DNA of 64,000 nt from Candidatus Sumerlaeia bacterium (GTDB lineage: Bacteria > Sumerlaeota > Sumerlaeia > SLMS01 > JAHLLQ01). Below, one piece after another: positions 46,147-55,287 of the stretch (within the stretch, counting starts at the first letter, position 1; each line of letters begins with the position of its first letter). A program made the position numbers and the translations under genes. The notes under the pieces were generated by a model. The model saw only the letters and a list, made by a program, of their open reading frames with translations, made no database searches and was not told where the DNA came from. Location: NCBI GenBank assembly GCA_019634695.1, contig JAHCAW010000019.1, positions 1-64,000 of the forward strand. Direction: 5' to 3'.

Positions 46147-46916
46147 CTGCTCCGGCGGTTGCGCTTCCAGATGAGCCAGGTGCCCTTGAGCGTCAGGTCG
46201 TCGTCGACGGCGTGCAGGCGCTTCATGTCGGGCGAGAGGACCCGCGCGAGGCCGCCCGTGGCGACGAGGCGAAGCTCGTAGCCGAGTTCCTGCTCGATGC
46301 GATGCGTGACGCCCTCGACGGCGTCGATGGAGCCGAAGAAGATGCCCGACTGCATGGCGTGAACGGTGGTGCGTCCGAGGGCGCCGGGGGGGCGCTCGAT
46401 GTTGATCTGGGGCAGCTTCGACGTGCGCATGTAGAGCGCGTCGGCGGTGGCTTCAAGGCCCGGCAGGATGACGCCACCGAGGTAGTCGCCCTCGCGCGAG
46501 ACGATGTCGAGCGTCGTCGCCGTGCCGTAATCGACGATGACGAGCGGGGCGCCGAACTCCGCAACGCCGGCGACCGCGTTCGCAAGTCGGTCCATGCCGA
46601 CCTCGAGCGGATTCGAGTAGGCGTTGCGGATGCCAAGGTCCATCGACGGATCGAGCAGCAACGGCTCGACGCCGGTGACGCGACGGACGGCGGCGGCCAT
46701 GGCGCGGTTGACGGCCGGCGCCACCGAGCAGATCGCGGCCCCCTGCCACTCCTCGCGCTTCACGTCCTCGATGCGCTCCATGAAGCGCAGCATGACGTGC
46801 AACTCGTCGGCGGTGCTGTTGCGGTGCGTGGTGAGCCGGCGATGCGTGAGCACCTTGCCGGCCTGCATCAGTCCGAGGGTCGTGTGCGTGTTGCCGATGT
46901 CGACTGCGAGGAACAT
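46131..46916 (-). CDS. coaX: Type III pantothenate kinase
   Basis: A 261-residue enzyme for the first step of CoA biosynthesis. ASKHA-fold motifs: DIGNTHTTLGLM (phosphate 1), NPLEVGMDRLANAVAG, VIVDYGTATTLDIVSREGDY (phosphate 2), GGVILPGLEATADALYMRTS and the adenosine part LVATGGLARVLSP. Type III enzymes lack feedback inhibition by CoA and need a monovalent cation. Length and order are normal. It overlaps the glycosyltransferase gene by 16 bp tail to tail. Confidence 0.96.
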   Translation of the reverse strand: MFLAVDIGNTHTTLGLMQAGKVLTHRRLTTHRNSTADELHVMLRFMERIEDVKREEWQGAAICSVAPAVNRAMAAAVRRVTGVEPLLLDPSMDLGIRNAYSNPLEVGMDRLANAVAGVAEFGAPLVIVDYGTATTLDIVSREGDYLGGVILPGLEATADALYMRTSKLPQINIERPPGALGRTTVHAMQSGIFFGSIDAVEGVTHRIEQELGYELRLVATGGLARVLSPDMKRLHAVDDDLTLKGTWLIWKRNRRSSQAGA

Positions 46917-46967
46917 GGGAGGGGGGCGTGGTTCGTGGTTCGAAAGTTGAGGTGCTGCCTGGGTGGC

Positions 46968-48956
46968 TCAGTGTGCGGGGAGAATGTACATGCCGCGGGG
47001 GGATTGTTCGCGGGCGGGGTTGTCGGGCTCGACCGCAACGATTCCGTTGAGGATCGTCAGGCGCGGGGCCGTGCCGGGGGGAGGGGAATCTTGCGCCAGG
47101 GCATCGGGAATGAGCACGATGTCGGCAAGGCTGCGGGGGCGCAGGACACCGCGGCGCGGCAGGGCGAGGCCGTGGGCGAGCAGCCAGGTGCAGTCGTGGA
47201 CGCGCGCGGCGAGATCCGCGCGGGCGGGAATCAGGTTGGCCGCGAGGAAGTCGGCGGCGGGTGCGGCAGACTCGAAAGCCGTGGGGGCGACGCCCAGGCG
47301 GGCGCTGCCGGGGGCCGCGCTGCATGTGACCTGTCGCGCCGGATCGGCGAGGAGGTCGCGCACGAGTGCCTCGAGACTGGCGACGTCGAGGGGCGCGGCG
47401 GCGGAGTCGGCGGCGGACAGGTGCAACCGCGTGGCACGCGGCGAAGCGCCGCCGACAAACCAGAGCCGCAGCGCAGCAATGCCGGCGAGTGCATCGGCGG
47501 GAAGTCCACACGCGGCGGCAACGCGCGCACGGCCCGCGTCGGCAAGGCGCAGTGACGGCGTGACGAAGCCGTGAAGCTCCGTCATGCCATGCAGCGCGGT
47601 GATGTCGTCGGGCGAGGCGACGCGCTCGAACGGCGCGACGTGAATCGGCGGCGGCGTGACGAGGCACTTCTCGACGAACGCACGACGCGAGGCCGCATCG
47701 GCGAAGGGCCCGAAGGCCAACGCCAACGTGGTGAAGCCCGCGGCCAGGAAGGGGCGCACCTGTTCGGCGGTGGGCAGGGCGTCGCCGGCGACAAGGTTCG
47801 GCGCCAGGCCAATCAGCCCGGGCACCAGGACTCCGCCGTCGAGATTCCACTGCACGGCGGCGTTCTCTTCCGAGAGGTCGCCGAGGTTCTTGACGTTGGA
47901 AACGTACTGGCGGTCGGCGTCGGTGCGGTAGTCCTGCAGTTCGGTCTGGAAGCCGAGATCGGAGCGGAAGAGAAGGCGCTCGCGCGAGTCGACGAGGCGC
48001 GGGCCGCGCAGGAGGCCGTCGAACTCGTGCGTGGCGATGTCGAAGGGAATGGCGTCGTAGGCGGGCGCGTCGAAGGGTTCGTCGGCGCCGATGGCGACGT
48101 AGTAGAGCGAGGCGAGCAGCGCGAGCGCATGCAGGCGAATGACGTGCTCCTCGCCCCCCTTGTCGGGATACCAACTGCCGGACTCGATGAGGACACAGGG
48201 CACGCCCCAGCGCATCATCGAGTCGCCGAAGGCGCGGTGCATGTAGAAGGCCTTGTAGACGCACATGGAGTCGATGGGCGTGACGGCCTGAAGGTCGCGA
48301 TGGATGCGGGCGATGATCGTCTTGGCGCGCAGGCGCACGTCGTTGTCGGCGTTGGTTTCGTCGAAGGGACCTGCCTGAAAGGCAAGGCTGACAAGGCCGG
48401 CGTCGGTGCGGCTTTCGCGGGCCTTGCGCGCGCACATGTCGTGCAGGTTGAAGGAGAACTCGGGGGCGAACTCGTCCTTGAGGCGCACGAGGGCCTGGGC
48501 CTCGGGCATGGCCAGGTGGGTGGCCTCGCGATTGAGGTCGATGCCGATGGCATTCTGGCGGGTGCACAGGTCCATGCCGTCGGGATTGACGTTGGCGAAT
48601 ACGAGGAGATCGAGCCGTTCGAGGATGGCGCGATATTCGGGGCGTTCGGGATGCGTGGCGAGTTCGTGCAGGACAAGGCAGAGGGCGGCGGTGCACTCGG
48701 TCTCGTCGCCGTGCTGGCGCGCCCAGACGAAGACGCGGCGGCGTCCGGTGCCGAAGCGGATGGTCTCCAGCGCGCGGCCCTGCACCGAGCGACCGATCTT
48801 CTGGCGCACGACGGGAACCGGCGCGCGCTGGCCGAAGGCCGTGAGGAAGTCGGAGACATCCTGCGAGCGCATGTCGAACCAGTCGCCGGACCAGGCGCGC
48901 GCGGAGTCGAGACGGGCGAAGGTCTCGGCGATCGGAAAGGCGGGGTGCTGGGTCAT
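46968..48956 (-). CDS. M14 metallocarboxypeptidase with an added amidohydrolase-like C-terminal region
   Basis: A 662-residue protein. The M14 domain (about 30-330) has the zinc motif WARQHGDETECTAALC (His82 and Glu85), substrate-binding NVNPDGMDLCTRQNAIGIDL with NREA, third ligand in FSFNLHDMCARKA and catalytic Glu in VLIESGSW. No signal peptide is seen, so it is probably cytosolic. The C-terminal 310 residues resemble a decayed amidohydrolase: VLVPGLIGLAPNLVAGDA near its start and, at the end, ADIVLIPDALAQD with PRLTILNGIVAVEP, the pattern of the small beta domain of that superfamily, but its metal-binding His are not evident. The role may be in peptide or amino-acid-conjugate turnover. Confidence 0.8.
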   Translation of the reverse strand: MTQHPAFPIAETFARLDSARAWSGDWFDMRSQDVSDFLTAFGQRAPVPVVRQKIGRSVQGRALETIRFGTGRRRVFVWARQHGDETECTAALCLVLHELATHPERPEYRAILERLDLLVFANVNPDGMDLCTRQNAIGIDLNREATHLAMPEAQALVRLKDEFAPEFSFNLHDMCARKARESRTDAGLVSLAFQAGPFDETNADNDVRLRAKTIIARIHRDLQAVTPIDSMCVYKAFYMHRAFGDSMMRWGVPCVLIESGSWYPDKGGEEHVIRLHALALLASLYYVAIGADEPFDAPAYDAIPFDIATHEFDGLLRGPRLVDSRERLLFRSDLGFQTELQDYRTDADRQYVSNVKNLGDLSEENAAVQWNLDGGVLVPGLIGLAPNLVAGDALPTAEQVRPFLAAGFTTLALAFGPFADAASRRAFVEKCLVTPPPIHVAPFERVASPDDITALHGMTELHGFVTPSLRLADAGRARVAAACGLPADALAGIAALRLWFVGGASPRATRLHLSAADSAAAPLDVASLEALVRDLLADPARQVTCSAAPGSARLGVAPTAFESAAPAADFLAANLIPARADLAARVHDCTWLLAHGLALPRRGVLRPRSLADIVLIPDALAQDSPPPGTAPRLTILNGIVAVEPDNPAREQSPRGMYILPAH

Positions 48957-48986
48957 GAAGGACAGTGGCCCGGAGAGGATTGGGTT

Positions 48987-49862
48987 CTAGATCTTGAGGC
49001 CGTCGGTGGTGGTGATGGCGCGGAAGCGCTCGATCAGGCGCAGGGTGATCGGCCCAGGACGTCCCTCGCCGATCAGGCGCGAGTCGACCACCCGCACGGG
49101 CACGACTTCGGCGGCCGTGCCAGTCAGGAAGCACTCGTCGGCGGTGTAGACCTCGTACTGGGTGATGGGCTCCTCGCGCACCTCGATGCCGTCGGCGCGC
49201 GCGAGTTCGATCACGGCGTCGCGCGTGATGCCCTTCAAGATGCCCATGTAGACGGGCGGCGTGACGAGGATTCCGTGGCGGGCGACGAAGACGTTGTCGG
49301 CGGTGGCCTCGAGCACGTAGCCCTCGCGCGAGAGCACGAGCCCCTCCTGCACGCCCGAGTTCACGGCGTTGATCTTGCCCATGATGTTGTTGAGGTAGTT
49401 GAGGCTCTTGATGCGCGGCGAGAAGGAATCGCTGGAGTAGCGGCGATGCGCCGTCGTGATGACGGTGAGGCCGTCGCGATAGTACTCGTCGGGATAGAGC
49501 CGCAGTTGCGCGGTGAAGACGAAGATCGTGGGGACGGGGCACTTGAAGGGCGAGAGGCCCACGGTGCCCGGGCCGCGCGTGACGACGGCGCGGATGTAGG
49601 AGTCGCGCAGCCCGTTGCGGCGGCAGGTCTCGGCAAGGATCTCCTCGAACTCGGCTTTCGAAATCGGGATCTTCATCGCGATCGCCTGCGCCGAATCGTA
49701 CAGGCGATCGAGATGCTCGCGGCAGCGGAAGATGTTGCCGTCGTAGAGCCGAATGCCCTCGAAGACGCCGTCGCCGTAGAGCACGCCGTGGTCGAAGACG
49801 CTGATCTTCGCCTCGGCCTCGGGCACGAACTGACCGTCGATGTAAACGACCTGCTGGCTCAT
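48987..49862 (-). CDS. ilvE: Branched-chain amino acid aminotransferase
   Basis: A 291-residue fold-type IV PLP aminotransferase. VFDHGVLYGDGVFEGIRLYDG is the family N terminus. The Schiff-base Lys is in PRIKSLNYLNNIMGKI, and EATADNVFVARHG, GITRDAVIELA and DECFLTGTAAEVVPV complete it. It makes Leu, Ile and Val from their keto acids; D-amino-acid or 4-amino-4-deoxychorismate lyase are less likely given the length and these motifs. The ATG at 49,862 is used; a GTG two codons upstream (49,868) is possible. It is 30 bp upstream of the M14 gene. Confidence 0.95.
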   Translation of the reverse strand: MSQQVVYIDGQFVPEAEAKISVFDHGVLYGDGVFEGIRLYDGNIFRCREHLDRLYDSAQAIAMKIPISKAEFEEILAETCRRNGLRDSYIRAVVTRGPGTVGLSPFKCPVPTIFVFTAQLRLYPDEYYRDGLTVITTAHRRYSSDSFSPRIKSLNYLNNIMGKINAVNSGVQEGLVLSREGYVLEATADNVFVARHGILVTPPVYMGILKGITRDAVIELARADGIEVREEPITQYEVYTADECFLTGTAAEVVPVRVVDSRLIGEGRPGPITLRLIERFRAITTTDGLKI

Positions 49863-50070
49863 CGTCACCGTCCGCCCCGCGGGCTAATGGACCCAAGCCC
49901 TCCCTGGCTCCGAGCGCCCCGCCTATCCCCCGCCCCGCAACCGCCGCAATCGAAAGGACGGGGCCGGCGCCGGCCCAACAGCACATCGCCGCAGGGCCGA
50001 AGAGCTCGCCCCCCACTCAAGGGCTTGAGTCGAAAACCAAAGTCGGCTTGGGTTCTCCAAGAGGCATTTC

Positions 50071-51228
50071 GTGAAGCGACTGTTTCCCGACTGGTTGCGC
50101 CGACTCGATCCGCTGCTCGCCGCGGAGGACACGAACCCGCTGTTCGAGGCGGTGCGCCGGCATGAGCTCCGTCGCCGCCGGCGTTTCGCTCCCGGCGCCG
50201 AGCAGATCGGCGAGATCACTTGGTTCGTCGGCGTGCAGCTCGGGCGCCTCATGCTGACGGTCGTGCTGCTGGTGCTGACGGTTGTCACGGTGGGCCTGAC
50301 CCGTCGGTGGTTGCAGCAGGTGGCGCGCGAGCTCAACAAGCCACACCGGCTGGCGGCCTCGCTGGTGCCGGCGCGGGTGGACCGCATCTTCGGGGGCCAT
50401 CGCTTCGCGGAACAGGTGGCGGTGGACTTGTGGCTGGCCGGGTTGACCGGACGCGAGGTGCTCGAGGCACTCTACCTCGAGCAGCGCCGCGAGTGGGTGC
50501 GGACCCTTGTGGTGATCTGGACGCTGATCGGGCTGGTGCTGGGTGTGGCGACGGTGACGGCGATGCTGTTTGACGTGCAGCCGGAGGGGCTCTGGCGGGC
50601 CGCCGTGCTGGTCACCGCGGCGTTCCTGCTGGACACGATCGCGCGGTTCGGCAAGCCGGGCCTGCGCACGCAGGAGACGATGCTCGACGGGCCGCTGCAT
50701 CAATGGGCGTCGGCGGTGATGCCCTTCCGGCCGGTGGAGCCGGCCGCCGCGTCGCCGTTGGGCTGGTGGGCGCGAGTGCGGGCGGCGGCAAAGGCGGTGC
50801 TCGGAACGGTGGCGACGTTGCTTCTTCTAGCGGCGTTTTACGTTTTCGCTCTGGGGTTGATGCGCGGGATTGCCTGGGCCTTTGAGGCGATGGGCGGTCC
50901 GGCCGTGGGGAAACTGGTTCCATGGTGCCTGCTGGCGGTTGCGGGAGCCATTGTCTGGGGGATCCGCCGGGGGAACGCCGACCCGTCTTCCGAGGATGAA
51001 CGCAAGGTGGTTGAGGAACGCTTCATCATTGCCGAGTATCAGTTCAACCTCTTCATGTCGGTAGTGGTGGTGAACGACGAGGATGGCTTCAAGTGGGCCG
51101 AGGCGGCGTATCCGGAGGGGTTCGCGTTGCACGACCGCGACCCCGAGGATGAGGAGGAGAAGCCGGCGGAGTCGCAGGCCGAGCCGGGATTGTCGTTGCG
51201 ACAGCCGCCGGGCGACGCCCAATCCTGA
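50071..51228 (+). CDS. Membrane protein of unknown function, paralogue of the 58.8-kb gene
   Basis: A 385-residue protein. It shares several motifs with the minus-strand protein at 58.8 kb: an N-terminal FPDWLRRLDPLLAAEDTN box and a DLWLAGLTGREVLEALYLE box. About six hydrophobic helices fall in four groups (GRLMLTVVLLVLTVVTVGL, TLVVIWTLIGLVLGVATVTA, AAVLVTAAFLLDTIA, VATLLLLAAFYVFALGL and PWCLLAVAGAIVWGI). The last 100 residues are soluble and acidic, with EYQFNLFMSVVVVN. No known family is recognised. The start is GTG at 50,071 behind AGAGGC. The following fabG is 25 bp on. Confidence 0.75.
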   Translation: MKRLFPDWLRRLDPLLAAEDTNPLFEAVRRHELRRRRRFAPGAEQIGEITWFVGVQLGRLMLTVVLLVLTVVTVGLTRRWLQQVARELNKPHRLAASLVPARVDRIFGGHRFAEQVAVDLWLAGLTGREVLEALYLEQRREWVRTLVVIWTLIGLVLGVATVTAMLFDVQPEGLWRAAVLVTAAFLLDTIARFGKPGLRTQETMLDGPLHQWASAVMPFRPVEPAAASPLGWWARVRAAAKAVLGTVATLLLLAAFYVFALGLMRGIAWAFEAMGGPAVGKLVPWCLLAVAGAIVWGIRRGNADPSSEDERKVVEERFIIAEYQFNLFMSVVVVNDEDGFKWAEAAYPEGFALHDRDPEDEEEKPAESQAEPGLSLRQPPGDAQS

Positions 51229-51253
51229 GTCAACTTTGCGTTGGAGGCATGCC

Positions 51254-51997
51254 ATGGCGGAACTGAGCGGAAAGGTCGCGCTGGTGACCGGTGCGGGGCA
51301 GGGCATCGGACGGGCGATCGCGCTGCACCTGGCGGCGATGGGCGCGGCGGTGCTGGTGAACGCGCGCGGCGAGACGACGACGGCTTCGACGGTCGAGGCG
51401 GTGACGGCGGCGGGCGGCAAGGCGATCGGCCTTGCGGGCGACGTGGCGGACCCGGCGGTCTGCACGGCGCTGGTGGACAAGGCGGTCAAGGATCTGGGCG
51501 GGCTGCACATTCTGGTCAACAACGCCGGCATCACGCGCGACGGGCTGATCATGCGGATGAAGGACGAGGACTGGGACGCGGTGCTGGACACGAACCTGAA
51601 GTCGGCGTTCCTGCTGTCGCGCGCGGCGTGCCGGCCGTTGATGAAGAATCGCTGGGGCCGGATCATCAACGTGACGTCGATCGTGGGCGTGATCGGCAAT
51701 CCGGGCCAGGCGAACTACTGCGCGTCGAAGGCGGGCATGATCGGGCTGACGAAGTCGCTGGCCAAGGAACTGGCCTCGCGCAACATCCAGGTCAACGCCG
51801 TGGCGCCGGGTTTCATCCAGACGCGCATGACGGACGAGCTGACGGAGGAGCAGAAGGGGGCGCTGCTGGGCCAGATACCGGCCGCCCGCTTCGGCCAACC
51901 CGAGGACATCGCGGGCGTGGTGGGCTTCCTGTGCAGCGAGGCGGCGTCGTACGTGACGGGCCAGGTGCTCGAGGTCGCGGGCGGGCTGGGGATGTGA
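51254..51997 (+). CDS. fabG: 3-oxoacyl-ACP reductase FabG
   Basis: A 247-residue SDR enzyme for the first reduction in fatty acid elongation. The cofactor motif is VTGAGQGIGRAIA; LVNNAGITRDGLIMRM is the FabG form of NNAG. The catalytic Ser is in NVTSIVGVIG and Tyr-Lys in YCASKAG. The end YVTGQVLEVAGGLGM is typical (more often VDGG). A GGAGG box precedes the ATG at 51,254. A strong terminator follows. A general SDR of similar sequence cannot be fully excluded. Confidence 0.93.
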   Translation: MAELSGKVALVTGAGQGIGRAIALHLAAMGAAVLVNARGETTTASTVEAVTAAGGKAIGLAGDVADPAVCTALVDKAVKDLGGLHILVNNAGITRDGLIMRMKDEDWDAVLDTNLKSAFLLSRAACRPLMKNRWGRIINVTSIVGVIGNPGQANYCASKAGMIGLTKSLAKELASRNIQVNAVAPGFIQTRMTDELTEEQKGALLGQIPAARFGQPEDIAGVVGFLCSEAASYVTGQVLEVAGGLGM

Positions 51998-52027
51998 CCC
52001 GGCCGCGCCGAAAGGACGGACCACAAG

Positions 52028-52060
52028 AAAGCCCCCGTGCGACGACCGCACGGGGGCTTT
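52028..52060. terminator. Strong intrinsic terminator after fabG
   Basis: AAAGCCCCCGTGCG and CGCACGGGGGCTTT pair perfectly over 14 bp with a five-base loop and end in TTT. The A and T ends let it work both ways, serving fabG and the convergent CBM9-like gene. Confidence 0.9.
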
Positions 52061-52083
52061 GGCTTGCAGGCTAGGGGGTGAGA

Positions 52084-52773
52084 TCAGTCAATCTGGAACA
52101 GGTCGAGTTCGACGGGGACGCTCAGGGGGCTGGACATGTCGTTCAGCACGTTGCGGGAGCTGGACATGTTCCAACTGGTGGCGGTGGTGTTTCCCGTTCC
52201 GTTCGGAATCTGGTCGAAGGCACCGTGCTCGCCCGCGTTGTCGCCCGAGACGAAGAAGGCAACACGAATGTCCTGAACGCCGCCGATTCCGAGAGTTGCC
52301 AGAGGCAAGCGCGCCTCGATGAAGCTCGAACTGACGTTGGACTCGGTAGCACCCAAGTCCGAGCCGGAGCCTGTGCTCCAATCCGAGCCATTCCAAGTGC
52401 GGAGTTCGCGCCAGCCGTTGTTGTTCTCGCCGCGCAGCACGAAGTTGGGGGCTTCCGGGTAGTTGAAATCGATCTGGCGTCCCCACGGCTCGGCGGTGTT
52501 GCCACCGGTTCCGGAGTCCGTGCTGATCGCGAAACCGAAGTTCTGCCACGAGGAATTCGCGCAGGCGGCGCCGAGATACAGATAAGTGGCGTCGTGGGTG
52601 ACGTACAGGGCCGTGGCATCCACGCCCGCCCATCCGTCGCTGCCCGGGTCCGTGGCGACCGGCGCCCCCCACACACCCTCGCCGTCGAATGTGCCGTCGA
52701 TCGTGGGGGTGCCGGCGAAGGCCACACCGGAAACTGCAAGGAATCCTGCGAAAGCACACAGCTTCTTCATCAT
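52084..52773 (-). CDS. Secreted CBM9-like protein
   Basis: A 229-residue secreted protein. Signal peptide MMKKLCAFAGFLAVSGVAFA. The mature part is one beta-sandwich domain that starts TPTIDGTFDGEGVWGAPVAT and has ALYVTHDATYLYLGAACANS, the form of family 9 carbohydrate-binding-like (DUF1083-type) domains, and a closing QDIRVAFFVSGDN. It has no linked catalytic domain. It likely binds sugars or acts as a surface protein. The start ATG at 52,773 is nine bases after AGGAGG, which decides it over the second ATG. It is opposite in direction to the amylase gene. Confidence 0.8.
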   Translation of the reverse strand: MMKKLCAFAGFLAVSGVAFAGTPTIDGTFDGEGVWGAPVATDPGSDGWAGVDATALYVTHDATYLYLGAACANSSWQNFGFAISTDSGTGGNTAEPWGRQIDFNYPEAPNFVLRGENNNGWRELRTWNGSDWSTGSGSDLGATESNVSSSFIEARLPLATLGIGGVQDIRVAFFVSGDNAGEHGAFDQIPNGTGNTTATSWNMSSSRNVLNDMSSPLSVPVELDLFQID

Positions 52774-53115
52774 GGTCTCGTACCTCCTGAATGTCCAGTG
52801 CCTGTGGCACCCGGTGCTTTGTCCCCGAATACTGAGTCCCGAGCAGCATCCATAAAACTTTGCTGGATACCGTGGCATGCCTCCAAGCGAGGATGACGGT
52901 GCGAGGATTGGCCGCTCCCATGCCGAAATCAAGGTGAATCGGAGGCCCGATTCTTCCACTCTGAACAACTTTTTATCACAAAACTACGACTCGCCGTGTC
53001 CGCTTTTCCCACGAAGCTCACAATTGACCTCCCCCTGCCGGTGGACCACCCTGCGCTCCTTCCTGCCGGTCCCCACCGTCAAAGCCGGCGACAGCCTGTC
53101 ATCCGGGAGTCCGCT
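52774..53115. other. Divergent intergenic region between the CBM9-like and amylase genes
   Basis: 342 bp that must hold the promoters of both genes. The AT-rich patch near 52,960-52,990 (ACTTTTTATCACAAAACTAC) is the only clear deviation from the G+C-rich background and may be where they sit, but no well-spaced -35/-10 pair was found. A TTGACC occurs at 53,024-53,029 without a good -10. The minus-strand AGGAGG is the ribosome site of the CBM9-like gene. Confidence 0.45.
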
Positions 53116-54717
53116 ATGATCAAGTCCAGCCTGCTGCCGCGGATCGGATTGCTTGCAGCGCTTCTGTTCGCTGTCTGCCCGTCGCCCGCCCAATCCCCGC
53201 ACGCCAACGTGCACGACCGCGCCCGGGCCGCCGAGTGGCAGGCGCGCGCGGAGGACTGGCGCAATGGCGCACTCGTGTATCAAGTGATCGTGGATCGCTT
53301 CGCCCCGCCCGCCGATCTCGACGCCAAACGCGATCTCTATCCCCCGCCCAAGCGCCTGCGCACCTGGGACGAAACGCCCGCCCGTGGCACCTACCTGTCC
53401 GAGGTCGAGGTCTGGAGTCACGAGATCGACTTCTGGGGCGGCGACCTGGCCAGTCTGACGACACGGCTCGACTACATCGCCGACCTTGGAATCGATGTCC
53501 TGTATCTCAACCCGATCCATCTGGCCTACACGAACCACAAGTACGACGCGCAGGACTACTTCGCCGTCTCGCCCGAGTACGGCACGCGCTCCGACGTGGG
53601 GGCGCTGGCCACGGCCGTGCACGACCGCGGCATGCGCCTGGTGCTCGACGGGGTGCTGAACCACATGGGGCGCTCGTCGCCGTGGTTTCGCGAGGCGCTG
53701 GAGGACGAGACGAGCCCGTGGCGCGCGTGGTACTTCATCGGGTCGGAGTGGCCGCTGGGCTATCGCGCCTGGGTGAACGTGCCGAACCTGCCGGAGGTGC
53801 GGCTGGAGAGCCCGGCCGTGCGCGCGCGCCTGTGGGGCGACGCGGACTCGGTCGTGCAGGGCTACCTGCGCGAGGGGGTCGACGGCTGGCGCCTCGACGT
53901 GGCGTTCGACATCGGCTTCGAGTACCTGCACGAGCTGACGCGCGCGGCGCAGACGGCGCGGCCCGGCTCCGTGGTGATCGGCGAGCTGTGGAACTATCCC
54001 GAGCAGTGGTTCCCGTCCGTCGACGGCGTGATGAACATGACGCTGCGCCAGTTGATCCTGCAGGTTGTGCAGGACGAGTTGAGCGGCGCGCTGTTCGGCC
54101 GGCACGTGGAGCGCATGGTGGCCGACGCGGGCATCGAGCCGATTCTGAAGTCCTGGCTCGTGCTGGACAACCACGACACGCCGCGGCTGGCGACGTCGCT
54201 GCCGGACGAGGCCCGGCGCCGCATGGCGCAGGTGCTCCAGTTCACGCTGCCGGGTTCGCCGTGCATCTACTACGGCGTCGAGTTGGGCATGTCGGGCGGC
54301 GACGATCCGGAGCAGCGCGGCCCGATGCGCTGGGACCTCGTCGCCGACGACAACGCGGAGTTGAACTGGATGCGGGGCCTGATCGCGCTGCGGCGCGAGA
54401 GCCCGGCGCTGCGGCATGGCGACTTCCGGCTGCTGGACAGCGAGCGTGCGCTGGCCTTCCTGCGCGTGACCGATCGCGCCGCCGAGACGGTGCTCGTCGT
54501 CGCCAACCCGACGAATGCACCGGTGCGCGAGGTGCTGCTCGTGCGCGACTCGAAGATGATGAGCTACACGATGTTCGACGATGCGCTCTCGGAGCGCGAG
54601 GCAATGGTGGTGTCGGGCACGATGACGCTGGAAATTCCGGCCGGCACGGCGATGGTGCTGCGCCCGCGCGTGGACCAGCAGACGATCGAGTACACGCCCT
54701 ACAAGCGCGTGCAGTAG
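53116..54717 (+). CDS. Exported alpha-amylase family (GH13) hydrolase
   Basis: A 533-residue exported enzyme with a signal peptide (RIGLLAALLFAVCPSPAQS, cleavage near 26). GH13 regions: I DGVLNH (178-183), II GWRLDVAF with nucleophile Asp261, III GELWNY with Glu290, IV LDNHDTPR with Asp354. The N-terminal VYQVIVDRFAPP is typical of neopullulanase or cyclomaltodextrinase-like members. A beta C-terminal domain ends the protein. It acts on alpha-glucans outside the cytoplasm, probably in the periplasm. The CBM9-like gene upstream could be involved in the same substrate use. Start ATG 53,116. Confidence 0.93.
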   Translation: MIKSSLLPRIGLLAALLFAVCPSPAQSPHANVHDRARAAEWQARAEDWRNGALVYQVIVDRFAPPADLDAKRDLYPPPKRLRTWDETPARGTYLSEVEVWSHEIDFWGGDLASLTTRLDYIADLGIDVLYLNPIHLAYTNHKYDAQDYFAVSPEYGTRSDVGALATAVHDRGMRLVLDGVLNHMGRSSPWFREALEDETSPWRAWYFIGSEWPLGYRAWVNVPNLPEVRLESPAVRARLWGDADSVVQGYLREGVDGWRLDVAFDIGFEYLHELTRAAQTARPGSVVIGELWNYPEQWFPSVDGVMNMTLRQLILQVVQDELSGALFGRHVERMVADAGIEPILKSWLVLDNHDTPRLATSLPDEARRRMAQVLQFTLPGSPCIYYGVELGMSGGDDPEQRGPMRWDLVADDNAELNWMRGLIALRRESPALRHGDFRLLDSERALAFLRVTDRAAETVLVVANPTNAPVREVLLVRDSKMMSYTMFDDALSEREAMVVSGTMTLEIPAGTAMVLRPRVDQQTIEYTPYKRVQ

Positions 54718-54744
54718 CCCGACAGAAGGAATGGAACCCTGCAC

Positions 54745-54990
54745 ATGAATATTCGCGTGATGTACTTTCAGGTGCTGCGACACAAGATCGGAATTCGGGA
54801 GGAATTCCTTGTGGCCGAGGGGCCGTTGACGGTTGCCGGCGCCATCGACCTGTTGGCCGCGCGGCACGAGGTGCTCGGGGCACTGCGCGACAGCCTGCTG
54901 GCCGCAATCAACGAGGAGTGGGCCTCCCCCGAGGCGCCCCTGCACGAGGGCGATACGCTGGCCCTGATGCCGCCGGTGAGTGGCGGTTGA
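54745..54990 (+). CDS. MoaD/ThiS-like ubiquitin-fold protein
   Basis: An 81-residue protein with the beta-grasp fold and the C-terminal Gly-Gly (MPPVSGG) that is adenylated and thiocarboxylated by a MoeB/ThiF partner. NIRVMYFQVLRHKIGIREE and EWASPEAPLHEGDTLALMPP are of the MoaD type. It probably serves molybdopterin synthase as the small subunit or a related sulfur carrier. No moaE or moeB is in the window. It is 27 bp downstream of the amylase gene and could be cotranscribed, though nothing links the two in function. Confidence 0.85.
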   Translation: MNIRVMYFQVLRHKIGIREEFLVAEGPLTVAGAIDLLAARHEVLGALRDSLLAAINEEWASPEAPLHEGDTLALMPPVSGG

Positions 54991-55287
54991 GACGTACGTA
55001 CAACCATTGTGTGCTGGGGACTTGCGCGCTATTGCGCCTGCGGCTCGTTAGAGCATGGCGGCGAAGGTGACCGGTTGCTCGCGCCAGTATCCACTCGGAA
55101 GTTTCTTGGTTTAATGACAGGCTTTTATTCTCCGCTGCATCGTCCTTCCCGGATTAAACGAGTTGACCATCGACTGGCGACGTGGCCGTATCATCCTATC
55201 TTGCCACGGTTCTCTGGGCCTGACGATGCCGACCCCATGGGCATCGCACAGGCAGGACACCAACAACGCGGAAGGAGACCCCCCGCC
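54991..55287. other. Intergenic region before the beta-helix gene
   Basis: 297 bp with a lower G+C patch around 55,090-55,190. TTGACC at about 55,162 and TATCAT at about 55,188 have a 20-base gap, too long for a good promoter. A GGAAGGAG box ahead of the ATG at 55,288 is the ribosome site. No RNA gene or terminator was recognised. Confidence 0.45.

Noticed and set aside
46453-50016. Open frame of 1,187 codons on the minus strand
   Set aside because: It is on the same strand as coaX, the M14 gene and ilvE but in another frame, and is extremely Arg-rich.
54991-55287. Possible tRNA or small RNA in the lower-G+C gap
   Set aside because: No cloverleaf, no TΨC-like box and no matched acceptor stem could be drawn.
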